64,000 nucleotides of DNA from Methanomassiliicoccus luminyensis B10 (GTDB taxonomy: Archaea; Thermoplasmatota; Thermoplasmata; Methanomassiliicoccales; Methanomassiliicoccaceae). The position numbers and the translations under genes are program-made. Of this stretch, positions 43,893-51,794 are shown piece by piece. The notes under the pieces are model-generated. The model made no database searches. It worked only from the letters and a program-made list of their open reading frames with translations, and was not told where the DNA came from. Location of the stretch: NCBI RefSeq assembly GCF_000308215.1, contig NZ_CAJE01000013.1:124001-188000 (forward strand). The letters are read 5' to 3'. Each line of letters opens with the position of its first letter. Positions within the stretch are counted from its first letter, which is position 1.

Positions 43893-44344
43893 TGCTTCAC
43901 CTCCGCTGCCTTTGCCTCAGGGGCGGCCCAGAAGGCCTTCAGCTGGCGGTACAGCAGGGCCAGGGCAGGGACCATCATCACTATGGTAGGGCTGAAGTCA
44001 TCGACCGGGGACCATTCCGCGAAGTCCTCGTTGCCCAGGAGGTACGCCTCAGAGGCGTTGGCGGCAAGAGTGAGCAGCGCCACCAGCCCGATGAACAGCG
44101 CGAGGCCGCAGCCCACCATGAGGAAGGCGTCGCCGTCCCGGCCGGACCTGAACCCCCGGGCCGCGAACAGGAACACCGCGCCTATCACCATGAGCACCAG
44201 GCCGAGCACGAAGTTCCCGCCGGCCGAGAGCCAGTTCATCCAGTCCTCCTTGATCCAACCGGCGGCTATCTCCAGGATGCCCAGGACTATGAATATCGCC
44301 CCCATCGCGAGGGACGCCGCGAACCCTTTGTTGTTGGAACTCAT
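43889..44344 (-). CDS. Membrane protein of the feo operon
   Basis: About 151 residues with four hydrophobic helices (AASLAMGAIFIVLGILEIAAG, GNFVLGLVLMVIGAVFLFAA, AFLMVGCGLALFIGLVALLTLAA, TIVMMVPALALLY) and a charged loop NEDFAEWSPVDDFSP. No family recognised. Lies between feoB and the FeoC-like gene with a 4-base overlap to the latter, so it is surely co-expressed with iron transport. GAGGTGAT just before two in-frame ATGs (44347, 44344). May be an accessory subunit of FeoB; this is inference from position. Confidence 0.75.
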   Translation of the reverse strand: MSSNNKGFAASLAMGAIFIVLGILEIAAGWIKEDWMNWLSAGGNFVLGLVLMVIGAVFLFAARGFRSGRDGDAFLMVGCGLALFIGLVALLTLAANASEAYLLGNEDFAEWSPVDDFSPTIVMMVPALALLYRQLKAFWAAPEAKAAEVKQ

Positions 44345-44354
44345 CATTATCACC

Positions 44355-46331
44355 TCACATCAGGGCGTTGCCCAGATTGAATACCACGAAGGCCACTAAA
44401 TAGGCCACGGCCAGGCTGTAGAACACATGGAACAGTGTCCACTTCCAGGAGCGCGTTTCCCTCCATAGCACGCCTAGCGCGGCGACGCACGGGGTATAGA
44501 TGAGCACGAAGGACATCAGGCCCAGCGCCACCGGGGCGGTCATGCTGGTCTCCAGGACCTCTTCCAGCCCGGCGCCTTCTTCGGCCCCATACAGTACGCC
44601 CAGGGCGCCGACCACGATCTCCTTGGCCAGGAAGCCGAACACCAGAGCGACGGCGATCCTCCAGTCAAAGCCTAGGGGGGCCAGGATAGGCACCAGCAGG
44701 TGGCCCAGCGCGCCGGCGTAGCTCGCCTCGCTGCCGTACTCGACGCCCCACGGGAAGCTGGCCAGGAGCCACACTATCAGCGCGCCCAGCAGGATGAAGG
44801 TACCGGCCTTCTTGATGTACTGGGAACCCCTCTCCCACATGTGGATCAGGGTGCCCTTGAAAATGGGCATGCGATAGGGGGGCAGCTCCATGATAAAGGG
44901 CGAGCTCTCGCCCTTGAGTATGGTGTGCCGGAACAGCAGCGCGGAGCCGATGGCGACCGCTATGCCGAGGATGTACATGCCGAACACCACGGTCCCTGCC
45001 ACGGCGGGGAAGAATATCCCTGCGAACAGGATGTACACGGGGAGCCTGGCAGAGCAGGACATGTACGGGGTCGTAAGTATCGTGATTAGGCGGCTGTTCT
45101 TGTCCTCGATGGTCCTTGAGGCCATTAGAGCGGGGACGTTGCAGCCGAAGCCAAGAAGCATGGGTATGAACGATTTGCCGTGCAGGCCGAGCTTGGACAT
45201 CGCGCGGTCCATGATGAAGGCGGCCCTGGCGAGATAGCCGGAGTCCTCCAGTATGGACAGCATGAGGAACATCACCAGGATGTTGGGGACGAACACCAGC
45301 ACGAAGCCGACGCCGCCGATGATGCCGTCGCCTAACAGGGAAGCGAGCCAGTCAGGCTGCACATTGGCGCCGATCCACTCGGCAAGCCAGGCGAACCCCA
45401 TATCAATGAGCGAGGCAAAGGGGGCCGCTACCGTGAAGGTGAGCTCGAATATGCCCCACATGAGAACAAGGAATATCGGAATGCCCAGCCACTTGTTCGT
45501 GACCACGCGGTCCAGGCTGTCCGAGATAGATCGCTTCTCGACCCCCCTGCGATAGACCTTCCCGAGGGTGGAGGTGATGGCCTCGTACCTCTTGTCCACG
45601 AAGTCCATCTCCATCCCTTCCTTGTCGACGCCGACCAGGGCCGCGTCGAGCTGCTGGGCCGCCGCGGCGTTCTGGGTAAGCTTGGAGGGCTCCTCCATGC
45701 CTTCCATGAGGCGGAGGGCGATCCACCGGAGGGTGGGGGTGTCGAACTGGTTCGCGTGCATGATGCCTTCCAGTTCAGCGACCTTCTTCTCGGCGGCCGC
45801 GCCGAAATCGGTGATCGGTCGCGGGACGGTCTCGTCCTTGAACGTCTTGATGATGGTGTCGAGCAGATCGTTGATGCCCGTCCTCTGCGTCGCGGAGATC
45901 GGTACAGCGGGAATGCCCCACGCCTGCGAGAACTTCTTTACGTCCAGTATGTCCCCGCGGCTTTCCGCCATGTCCGACATGTTGAGCGCGAGCACCACGT
46001 CGAGGCCCATGTCCATAAGCTGGGTGGTGAGGTACAGGTTCCTCTCCAGGTTGGTCGAGTCGACCACCTGCACCACAAGGTCGGGGTGCTCTTTCGTGAT
46101 GAAGTCGTTCGCCACAGCTTCGTCGGGGGACCGCGTGGCCAGGCTGTAAGTGCCCGGCAGGTCCGTGATCTGAAGGACGTAGCCCTTGTGGGGCCGCGAC
46201 CCAGTCTTCTTTTCTATGGTGACGCCGGGCCAATTGCCGACGTGCTGGCGGGAACCCGTCAGCACATTGAAAAGACTGGTCTTTCCGACGTTAGGGTTCC
46301 CTATCAATGCAATTCGAATCTCTTTCTCCAT
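44355..46331 (-). CDS. feoB: Ferrous iron transport protein B
   Basis: Main Fe(II) importer with an N-terminal GTPase. G1 GNPNVGKTSLFN, switch region NWPGVTIE, G3 DLPGTYSLA, G4 NMSD, G5 SATQRTG; then a helical GDI-like part, and two Gate domains with the NVPALMASRTIEDKNSRLITILTTPYMSCSARLPVY segment. 658 residues, slightly shorter than the usual 700-770. Second half has eight or more membrane helices. Follows two feoA genes by 12 bases; controlled by the operator cluster at 46823-46895. Confidence 0.97.
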   Translation of the reverse strand: MEKEIRIALIGNPNVGKTSLFNVLTGSRQHVGNWPGVTIEKKTGSRPHKGYVLQITDLPGTYSLATRSPDEAVANDFITKEHPDLVVQVVDSTNLERNLYLTTQLMDMGLDVVLALNMSDMAESRGDILDVKKFSQAWGIPAVPISATQRTGINDLLDTIIKTFKDETVPRPITDFGAAAEKKVAELEGIMHANQFDTPTLRWIALRLMEGMEEPSKLTQNAAAAQQLDAALVGVDKEGMEMDFVDKRYEAITSTLGKVYRRGVEKRSISDSLDRVVTNKWLGIPIFLVLMWGIFELTFTVAAPFASLIDMGFAWLAEWIGANVQPDWLASLLGDGIIGGVGFVLVFVPNILVMFLMLSILEDSGYLARAAFIMDRAMSKLGLHGKSFIPMLLGFGCNVPALMASRTIEDKNSRLITILTTPYMSCSARLPVYILFAGIFFPAVAGTVVFGMYILGIAVAIGSALLFRHTILKGESSPFIMELPPYRMPIFKGTLIHMWERGSQYIKKAGTFILLGALIVWLLASFPWGVEYGSEASYAGALGHLLVPILAPLGFDWRIAVALVFGFLAKEIVVGALGVLYGAEEGAGLEEVLETSMTAPVALGLMSFVLIYTPCVAALGVLWRETRSWKWTLFHVFYSLAVAYLVAFVVFNLGNALM

Positions 46332-46343
46332 AAACCCACCCGA

Positions 46344-46568
46344 TCAACAAACCATGATCTGGCTGGCCACGCCCCTGCTGAGGGCGAGGCGAGAACCGTT
46401 GACGCCCACGATAAGGCCCTTTCCGTCTGCCTTGAGGACCGTCACGCGAGCGTCGTTGACGAACCCCATCTCCCGGAGCCTAGTGGAGATGGGGTTGCTC
46501 CCGCGGACCTCCTGTACCATGCACTCAGCGCCTTCGGCGGCCATGGCAAGGGGCATCGAGGTGTTCAT
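46344..46568 (-). CDS. feoA: Ferrous iron transport protein A (second copy)
   Basis: 74 residues, SH3-like fold: MVQEVRGSNPISTRLREMGFVNDARVTVLKADGKGLIVGVNGSRLALSRGVASQIMV with the family motif RLREMGF. Cytosolic helper of FeoB. Its ATG overlaps the stop of the preceding feoA by 4 bases. Two tandem, diverged feoA genes before feoB are common in archaea and anaerobes. Confidence 0.93.
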   Translation of the reverse strand: MNTSMPLAMAAEGAECMVQEVRGSNPISTRLREMGFVNDARVTVLKADGKGLIVGVNGSRLALSRGVASQIMVC

Positions 46569-46810
46569 GCCTTGGCCTCCTTGACATTGACCACTATCGT
46601 GGCGGCATCGGCGTTCCGGAGAGAGATATTGTAGCCTCTTACCAGGAACTCCAGGGGATCGTTGAGAGGGGCCTTCCGGACCATGGTGATCTGAGCCCCT
46701 GGACAGAGCCCCATTTCGGCGATCCTGCGCCGCACCGGGCCTTTAGCCTCAACGCTGACGATGACCGCAGAATTGCCGGGCGCTAACTTGTCAAGGGTCG
46801 TGTTGCTCAT
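46565..46810 (-). CDS. feoA: Ferrous iron transport protein A (first copy)
   Basis: 81 residues: LDKLAPGNSAVIVSVEAKGPVRRRIAEMGLCPGAQITMVRKAPLNDPLEFLVRGYNISLRNADAATIVV, with the canonical RRRIAEMGL and the LNDPLEF..RGYNISLR pattern of FeoA. First gene of feoA-feoA-feoB-membrane-feoC. GGTGAG lies 3 bases before ATG. The leader from about 46847 contains degenerate copies of the TTTAGG-N4-CCTAAA palindrome. Confidence 0.95.
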   Translation of the reverse strand: MSNTTLDKLAPGNSAVIVSVEAKGPVRRRIAEMGLCPGAQITMVRKAPLNDPLEFLVRGYNISLRNADAATIVVNVKEAKA

Positions 46811-46822
46811 TTTCTCACCATT

Positions 46823-46895
46823 TTTCGGACTGCCTAAGCTTTTTCTTCGGATACCCTAAAACCCGATGAGGTATATAAATTTAGGCCTTCCTAAA
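46823..46895. promoter_or_regulatory. Three-site operator cluster at the feo promoter (iron-type box)
   Basis: The best site TTTAGG-CCTT-CCTAAA (46880-46895) directly abuts the minus-strand TATA box (TTTATATA, 46872-46879). A second, degenerate site CTTCGG-ATAC-CCTAAA (46845-46860) covers the expected transcription start, and a third TTTCGG-ACTG-CCTAAG (46823-46838) lies in the leader. All share 6-4-6 geometry, which resembles DtxR/IdeR boxes (TTAGG...CCTAA). The perfect form of the same box occurs at 59954. Iron repression by a DtxR-family protein is inferred; none is encoded in the window. Confidence 0.7.
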
Positions 46896-46979
46896 GAGTT
46901 TTTCACGAAGAGTGCCGCCTATAGAGAAATATATTAGATGAAAAACGTGAGAGCGGACCGCTCCGCGGCCCGGCGGGGC

Positions 46980-48524
46980 TTATTCCCCGGCTTCCTTGAT
47001 GCGGCCGAGCACGAAGTCCTTGTCCAAGGTGGACAGGAAGAAGCCCAGGCGGGGCCCCTTGGTCTGGTCGCAGAATATCTTATACAAGGCCTGGAAGCCG
47101 CCCTTGGCGCCTATCGCACTGCCCTTGGCGCAGGCATACATGGCATCGTGGATCCTCTCCCCCTGCCACTCCACCCCGCCCATGGCCACCAGGAGCTCGC
47201 GCAGGAAGGCCTTCTCCCCGTCGGAGAGTTCGCACTCGGGCATGGTCTCGCACACCGCGAACTTGACCTCGTCGGGAGCGAAGCCGTTGAGCCAATACTT
47301 CACGCAGTCGACCCTCTGTTTCAGGAGGGCGAGGTCCTCGGGGGTGGCGGAGTCATCGTACATGCCCATGCGCTCCAGGGTGCTGAGCACGCCCTCGAAG
47401 CCATCGGTGATCTGCACCATCGACACAAGATGGCGGTAAGGTATCTGCAGCGGCAGGCTGGGGCGCGCTCCCTCGGGCTGCGACAGCTCGTAGGCGCGCA
47501 GGAGGTCCTTGTCCCTCTCCTCGACCCCGCCGCAATAGTACATGTTCTCCACGCGGTCGTACTCGTCGACCATGTCCAGGATGCCCAGGCCGGAATCGTA
47601 GTCGATGTGCCGGTTGGGGTTCACACGCAATATGATATAGTTCATGACCGAGGCGGGGGTGATCTTCAGCGCGTCCACGCCGGTTACGGAAGAGCCGGTG
47701 GACTTGTGCATCTGGCCCTTGCCCTTCAGCTGCACGAACTCATAGGGTATGGGGTGAGGGGGATCGACGTGGAAGACCTCTTGCGCCAGGCGGACGCCGG
47801 TGTCGTAGGACCCGCCGGCGGCGGCGTGGTCCTTGCCGAACGGTTCGCAGGTGACCCCGAACACCGCCCACTTGGCCGCCCATTCCACCCTCCAAGGCAT
47901 CTTGCCGTCCGCTTTGCGTATGTCGGCCTTGCCCTCGTGGCCGCAGGCGCAGCGATAGTTGACGTAAGGTTTCTCGTACCCGGTGACCTTGGCGTGAGTG
48001 AGGCGCCCGCAGCTCTCGCAGCGGGGGGAGTAGGGGAAGAAGTCCTTGGCGATCTCGCGGCCGCTGACATCCTTCAGGATCGCAGCGACCTTGTCCTTCT
48101 CCCTGATGGCGGTGTCAATGACCTCGGCGAACTTGCCCTGCTCGTACTGCTCGTGGGTCCACAGAACCTGGCAGTGTATGCCCAGCTCCTGTATGGAATC
48201 AAGGAACGGCTGGATATAATGCTGGGCATAGTTGACGTGCTGGCCGCAGGGGCAGGGGATGTACGCCAAGGGCTTGCCGACCTCGGCCTCGAAGCTCTCG
48301 GGGAGGAAGGGATACTTCTTCCTGAGGGGGTCCCAGGAGTCCACCAGGTAGATCATGCGCACGCTGGCGCCCTGCTTCTCCAGGGACTTGCGGACCGCCT
48401 CCGCGGTGATCGCCTCCCTCAGCGTGCCGACATGAAGAGTGCCGGACGGGGTGATGCCGGTGGATATCAGGTGAACGCTGCCTTTCTCGAGAAGGGTATT
48501 GGCCTCTACGTCTGCCCAGTGCAT
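46980..48524 (-). CDS. lysS: Lysyl-tRNA synthetase, class I
   Basis: Rossmann-fold LysRS, the type used by most archaea. HIGH-like TPSGTLHVGTLREAI near residue 20, zinc-type cysteines (CPCG, CESCG, CACG), and a C-terminal alpha-helix cage domain. 514 residues from ATG 48524, which has GGTTTATATC about 33 bases upstream. The region aligned with the KMSKS loop reads GQMHKSTGSSVTG instead of the usual KMSSSKGN, so the first lysine is replaced and the second displaced. Otherwise complete. Pyrrolysine users often keep this enzyme alongside PylRS. Confidence 0.94.
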   Translation of the reverse strand: MHWADVEANTLLEKGSVHLISTGITPSGTLHVGTLREAITAEAVRKSLEKQGASVRMIYLVDSWDPLRKKYPFLPESFEAEVGKPLAYIPCPCGQHVNYAQHYIQPFLDSIQELGIHCQVLWTHEQYEQGKFAEVIDTAIREKDKVAAILKDVSGREIAKDFFPYSPRCESCGRLTHAKVTGYEKPYVNYRCACGHEGKADIRKADGKMPWRVEWAAKWAVFGVTCEPFGKDHAAAGGSYDTGVRLAQEVFHVDPPHPIPYEFVQLKGKGQMHKSTGSSVTGVDALKITPASVMNYIILRVNPNRHIDYDSGLGILDMVDEYDRVENMYYCGGVEERDKDLLRAYELSQPEGARPSLPLQIPYRHLVSMVQITDGFEGVLSTLERMGMYDDSATPEDLALLKQRVDCVKYWLNGFAPDEVKFAVCETMPECELSDGEKAFLRELLVAMGGVEWQGERIHDAMYACAKGSAIGAKGGFQALYKIFCDQTKGPRLGFFLSTLDKDFVLGRIKEAGE

Positions 48525-48664
48525 GCTATCAGCGGCCTGCGAACAGGCTCCCCTCGATATAAACCTAGCGGGGCGGCCAGATAATTCTGGTCGCCGGTCG
48601 GGCCCGGTCCACGGCAACTACGTGGTTCTCGGGTCAAGTGACTTATCGGTCCTGCACATATAGT

Positions 48665-49024
48665 ATGAGCATGACCTTGTCGACCGAAGTGAGGAGCATC
48701 GCCCATCAGCGGATCAGGGACATCAAAGAGGAGATGCCCGGGGCGGAGATATTGGAGGAATGGATGGAGGACCGGGTGGTGCTCTCCATCACGAAAGAGA
48801 ACCGCACGGTGGAGTGCGATTTTGTGGAATCGACCAGCTCCTGCCACCAGAGCAGGAGGATGAACGAGTACTATGACGTTCTAGGCAAAGGCTTCATGCT
48901 GAGGATCATCGTCCCCCAGGGAGACGTGAGCGGCGAGATCGTCCGGATGAAAAGGGTGAAAGACACATCCCGGTTCGCCATCCTCGGGTACGAGAACAAC
49001 GCCATAACCCCGGCAAGGACCTGA
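48665..49024 (+). CDS. Hypothetical protein, about 119 residues
   Basis: Starts MSMTLSTEVRSIAHQRIRDIKEEMPGAEILEEWMEDRVVLSITKENRTVECDFVESTSSCHQSRRMNEYYDVLGKGFMLRIIVPQGDVSGEIVRMKRVKD. Soluble, alpha/beta look; no motif recognised. The alternating hydrophobic pattern and codon use resemble those of the neighbours. CTTATC about 20 bases upstream may be its TATA element. Divergent from lysS and upstream of sec61B by 73 bases. Confidence 0.65.
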   Translation: MSMTLSTEVRSIAHQRIRDIKEEMPGAEILEEWMEDRVVLSITKENRTVECDFVESTSSCHQSRRMNEYYDVLGKGFMLRIIVPQGDVSGEIVRMKRVKDTSRFAILGYENNAITPART

Positions 49025-49097
49025 CGCGGAACGTCGGGGACGGCGAAGTATCGACAAAAAGTAAATAAGTCAGAGGGAGAATCAAGGCCCGATCAAG

Positions 49098-49268
49098 ATG
49101 CCCCCGCAGAAAAAGAAAGGCCAGGGATTCCAGTCCGCAGCCGGTCTCATCCGTTACTTCGACAGCGAGGTCGACAAGGGCCTGGTGCTGAAGCCCACGT
49201 ACATAGTCGGGGCCATCATCGCCACCGTGGTCGTGGTAACTCTTCTGAAGATCATATGGCCGGTTTGA
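49098..49268 (+). CDS. secG: Preprotein translocase subunit Sec61-beta
   Basis: Small single-span subunit of the archaeal SecYE-beta channel, 56 residues. Begins MPPQKKKGQGFQSAAGLIRYFD, the archaeal Sec61-beta signature (basic, then GLIRYF), and ends with one membrane helix PTYIVGAIIATVVVVTLLKIIW at the C-terminus. Its last 17 bases overlap the end of the convergent cupin gene. TATA-like AAGTAAATAAG about 30 bases before ATG. Easily missed because of its size. Confidence 0.93.
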   Translation: MPPQKKKGQGFQSAAGLIRYFDSEVDKGLVLKPTYIVGAIIATVVVVTLLKIIWPV

Positions 49269-49596
49269 GGCCGGTATCCCGATAGTCCTCGCGCGGCGGG
49301 GCGAACACATCGATCACCAGCGAATCTTCCAGGACATCCACCCCGTGTACCTCGCCAGGGGCGATGCTGTAGCCGTCGCCCGCCCCGATGGCGATGTTTT
49401 TACCGTTCATCTTCAGGACTATACTTCCCCTTACCACCGTCCCCACCTGCTCATTGGGGTGGGAATGGTCCGGTATCACGGATCCCTTCTCCAGGATGAA
49501 CTCGATGATCTGGCAGCCCTTCCCGCACGCCGCTTCCCGCCTTGTGATGCCCTCGGAAACGCGGCTCCGAGCCGAGCCCTTCTCGCGACATATCAT
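49252..49596 (-). CDS. Small cupin-fold protein
   Basis: 114 residues, single cupin barrel: EFILEKGSVIPDHSHPNEQVGTVVRGSIVLKMNGKNIAIGAGDGYSIAPGEVHGVDVLEDSLVIDVFAPPREDY. Metal ligands HSHPNEQ (two His, one Glu) and the later His in PGEVHGV fit motif 1 and 2. Substrate unknown. ATG 49596. The 3' end overlaps sec61-beta on the other strand. Likely monocistronic. Confidence 0.85.
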   Translation of the reverse strand: MICREKGSARSRVSEGITRREAACGKGCQIIEFILEKGSVIPDHSHPNEQVGTVVRGSIVLKMNGKNIAIGAGDGYSIAPGEVHGVDVLEDSLVIDVFAPPREDYRDTGLKPAI

Positions 49597-49708
49597 GGAC
49601 TCCCGGAGGCGTTAAGGGGATTAGGCTGTTTTCGTCATCCTCGCCTCCGGACTTTTCTGAGGAAAAACAGATAAATGAGGGCGTGCTCTGAACCGCCGGG
49701 TGAAAAAG

Positions 49709-50254
49709 ATGACTATGTGGACGAACCTCCCCGCCGGCAGGGACCCGCCGAACGTGGTGAATGTTATCATTGAGACGCCCAAGGGGAGCAAGAACAAGTA
49801 CGAGGTCTCCAAGGACTATGACGCCATCCTCCTGGACCGCGTGCTCCACTCCAGCGTGGTGTTCCCTCTGGAATACGGCATGATCCCCCGTACTTACTAT
49901 GAGGACGGCGACGCCCTCGATGCCATGGTGGTCATGTCCGAGCCGACCTTTACCGGGTGCGTGGTGGAGGCCCGTCCCATCGGCCTGCTGAGGATGAGGG
50001 ACGAGAAGGGCGCTGACGACAAGGTCCTGTGCGCCGCGGTGAAGGACCCCCGGAACCGCGAGTATCACGACCTCTCGGACCTGCCGACCCACTACCTGGA
50101 GGAGATCGCGGAGTTCTTCCGGACCTACAAGCACCTGGAGGAGGGGAAGAACACCGAGGTCATGGGATGGGAGGGCAGGGAGTCGGGACTGCAATGCGTC
50201 CTGAACGGCATGGACCTGTTCCAAAAGACCTTCGGCGATCTGGTGAAAAAATAA
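49709..50254 (+). CDS. ppa: Inorganic pyrophosphatase, soluble type I
   Basis: Hydrolyses pyrophosphate and drives biosynthetic reactions. VNVIIETPKGSKNKYEVSKDYDAILLDRVLHSSVVFPLEYGMIPRTYYEDGDALDAMVV contains the active-site Asp cluster DGDALD (family pattern usually D-x-D-P/E-x-D, here Ala at the fourth place) and VKDPRNREYHDLSDLP is the second acidic loop. 181 residues. ATG 49709 preferred since GGGTGA stands 5 bases before it; GTG 49700 overlaps that site. Membrane pyrophosphatase not seen here. Confidence 0.94.
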   Translation: MTMWTNLPAGRDPPNVVNVIIETPKGSKNKYEVSKDYDAILLDRVLHSSVVFPLEYGMIPRTYYEDGDALDAMVVMSEPTFTGCVVEARPIGLLRMRDEKGADDKVLCAAVKDPRNREYHDLSDLPTHYLEEIAEFFRTYKHLEEGKNTEVMGWEGRESGLQCVLNGMDLFQKTFGDLVKK

Positions 50255-50288
50255 GAAAGGAGGCGGGGGGCCGCCTTTTTACGCCCCT

Positions 50289-51794
50289 TTACCAATCCTC
50301 TTCCACTTTCTCTATCTTCCTTTTGGCGGTCGAACCGGTGCGCTTGGCCTTGGCGGAGGTGCTGGAGCTGGCCTTCTTAGCTGACGGCGCCCTCTTGGAG
50401 GGTGGGCGCTCCTCGACCTCGCCGTACTCGATCTCCCTGACCTCGCCGTAGGACTGGCGGGGGCGCACCCGGGCGGCCTCGCGGTGCCGGGCCTCTTCCT
50501 CCCGATATCTCTCGCGGGCCCGGTCCCGGCCTTCGTCCCATCTCTCCCGGGACTCTTCCCATTGGCGTTCGGGATACTCGTCGCCCATCCCCTCGCGGAA
50601 GCCCGAGCTGAGCTCCCTGCTCACCGATGCCATCCTGCGGAGGGCCCCCCCAATGGTCGCCCCGGCGCTGTAGGCGGTGTCCTCGGCATCGCGGCCGGAG
50701 GCGGACTCCCTGGCCCGTTCCTCGGCCTCTCTGCCCCATTCACCGGCCCGGTGGCTGGTCTCCCGGCCCCACTCACCGATCCGGTGGCCCCAGTCCCTGC
50801 TCCGGCTGACCGCTTCGGTGCCGTAGCGCTGGGCGCTCTCGGACCCGCGGCCCCAGGCGGCGTGGGCCTTGCCTCTGAAATGGCCCGCGGTCCGGGGGTC
50901 CACCCATTCCCTCTCGTCCTCGAAGACGCCCCTCTCCTCAACGCGCCTCCCGGGAGTGCTCTCCACGACCCGCCTCTCCGGCACGCTCTCTCCGGGGCCG
51001 ATGTACCTCTCGCCGAGGAACTTGTCAGGCTGTCCCGGCTTGATCTCCCATCTCTCCACGTACCTCTCCGGCACCGTTTCCTTGTAGGTCACCGTTTCGT
51101 ACAGAGGCTCCCGGCGCACGTCGAACGGCGAGGTCTTGGGCACGGGACGCTCCTCCGGCGCGTATGCTCTCGCCCGAGGCCGGTCGTGCACCAGCTCGCG
51201 GTGCACCGCAGCCTTGCGCGCCGGAACGGGCCTGGCCTCCTCAACATGGCGGACCGTCTTGGACTTCTTCACTGGATGGTGGCGCTCGGTGCGCTTGCGG
51301 TGCGTCTCCGGGGCCGCCTTCACCCGCCTCGCCGGGGGCTCCCTGTTCCGTATCGGCTCGTTCCAATAGCTTTCCGGACTGGCCCGGCCATACGGCTTTA
51401 CGAACGTCTCGGAATAATAGCTCCCCGTCCCGGCGGGGTAGTCGGTGCGGTCCGAGCCGCTCCTCCTCATCTCCTCCTCGGTGAGCTCCCTCGTATGGGC
51501 AGGAGGCTCCCGGTTGCGGAAGGGCTCGTTGAACTCGCTCTCGGGGCTGGCCCTCCCGACGGGCTTGACGAAGGTCTCCGAGTAGTAGCTGCCAGTCCCC
51601 GCGGGGTAATCAGTGCGGTCAGATCCAGTCCTCCGCATCTCATCTTCGGTCAGATCTCGCCTCCCCCACATCTTGCCTTCCGCTTCCCAGGGGACCCTCG
51701 GCTCGCTCTCGTATCCGGCCTCCTCGAGCCTGCGGAGCCTCTCCTCGTCATCCCGCTTCCTTTCGATGTTTCTCCTCTCTTCGTTCATCATCAT
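50289..51794 (-). CDS. Large charged repeat protein of unknown function
   Basis: 501 residues, no signal or membrane helix. A 56-residue unit occurs twice (about 47-98 and 103-154), each with GSDRTDYPAGTGSYYSETFV (57-76, 113-132) and RNREPPA. Then a basic linker (155-225), a region with tyrosine/glutamate pairs (YETVTYKETVPERYVERWEIKPG, 232-254), repeated WG[RH] motifs (335-356: DWGHRIGEWGRE, GEWGREAEE), a Gly/Ala segment (376-400) and a histone-H1-like tail (465-495, SAKKASSSTSAKAKR). Likely largely disordered. GAGGTGG 3-4 bases before ATG. Repeats differ by many silent changes but not in protein, so selection acts on the protein. Name and role unknown. Confidence 0.8.
   Translation of the reverse strand: MMMNEERRNIERKRDDEERLRRLEEAGYESEPRVPWEAEGKMWGRRDLTEDEMRRTGSDRTDYPAGTGSYYSETFVKPVGRASPESEFNEPFRNREPPAHTRELTEEEMRRSGSDRTDYPAGTGSYYSETFVKPYGRASPESYWNEPIRNREPPARRVKAAPETHRKRTERHHPVKKSKTVRHVEEARPVPARKAAVHRELVHDRPRARAYAPEERPVPKTSPFDVRREPLYETVTYKETVPERYVERWEIKPGQPDKFLGERYIGPGESVPERRVVESTPGRRVEERGVFEDEREWVDPRTAGHFRGKAHAAWGRGSESAQRYGTEAVSRSRDWGHRIGEWGRETSHRAGEWGREAEERARESASGRDAEDTAYSAGATIGGALRRMASVSRELSSGFREGMGDEYPERQWEESRERWDEGRDRARERYREEEARHREAARVRPRQSYGEVREIEYGEVEERPPSKRAPSAKKASSSTSAKAKRTGSTAKRKIEKVEEDW

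Noticed and set aside
46938-48584. 548-codon plus-strand frame over lysS
   Set aside because: No family features; class I LysRS is unmistakable on the minus strand.
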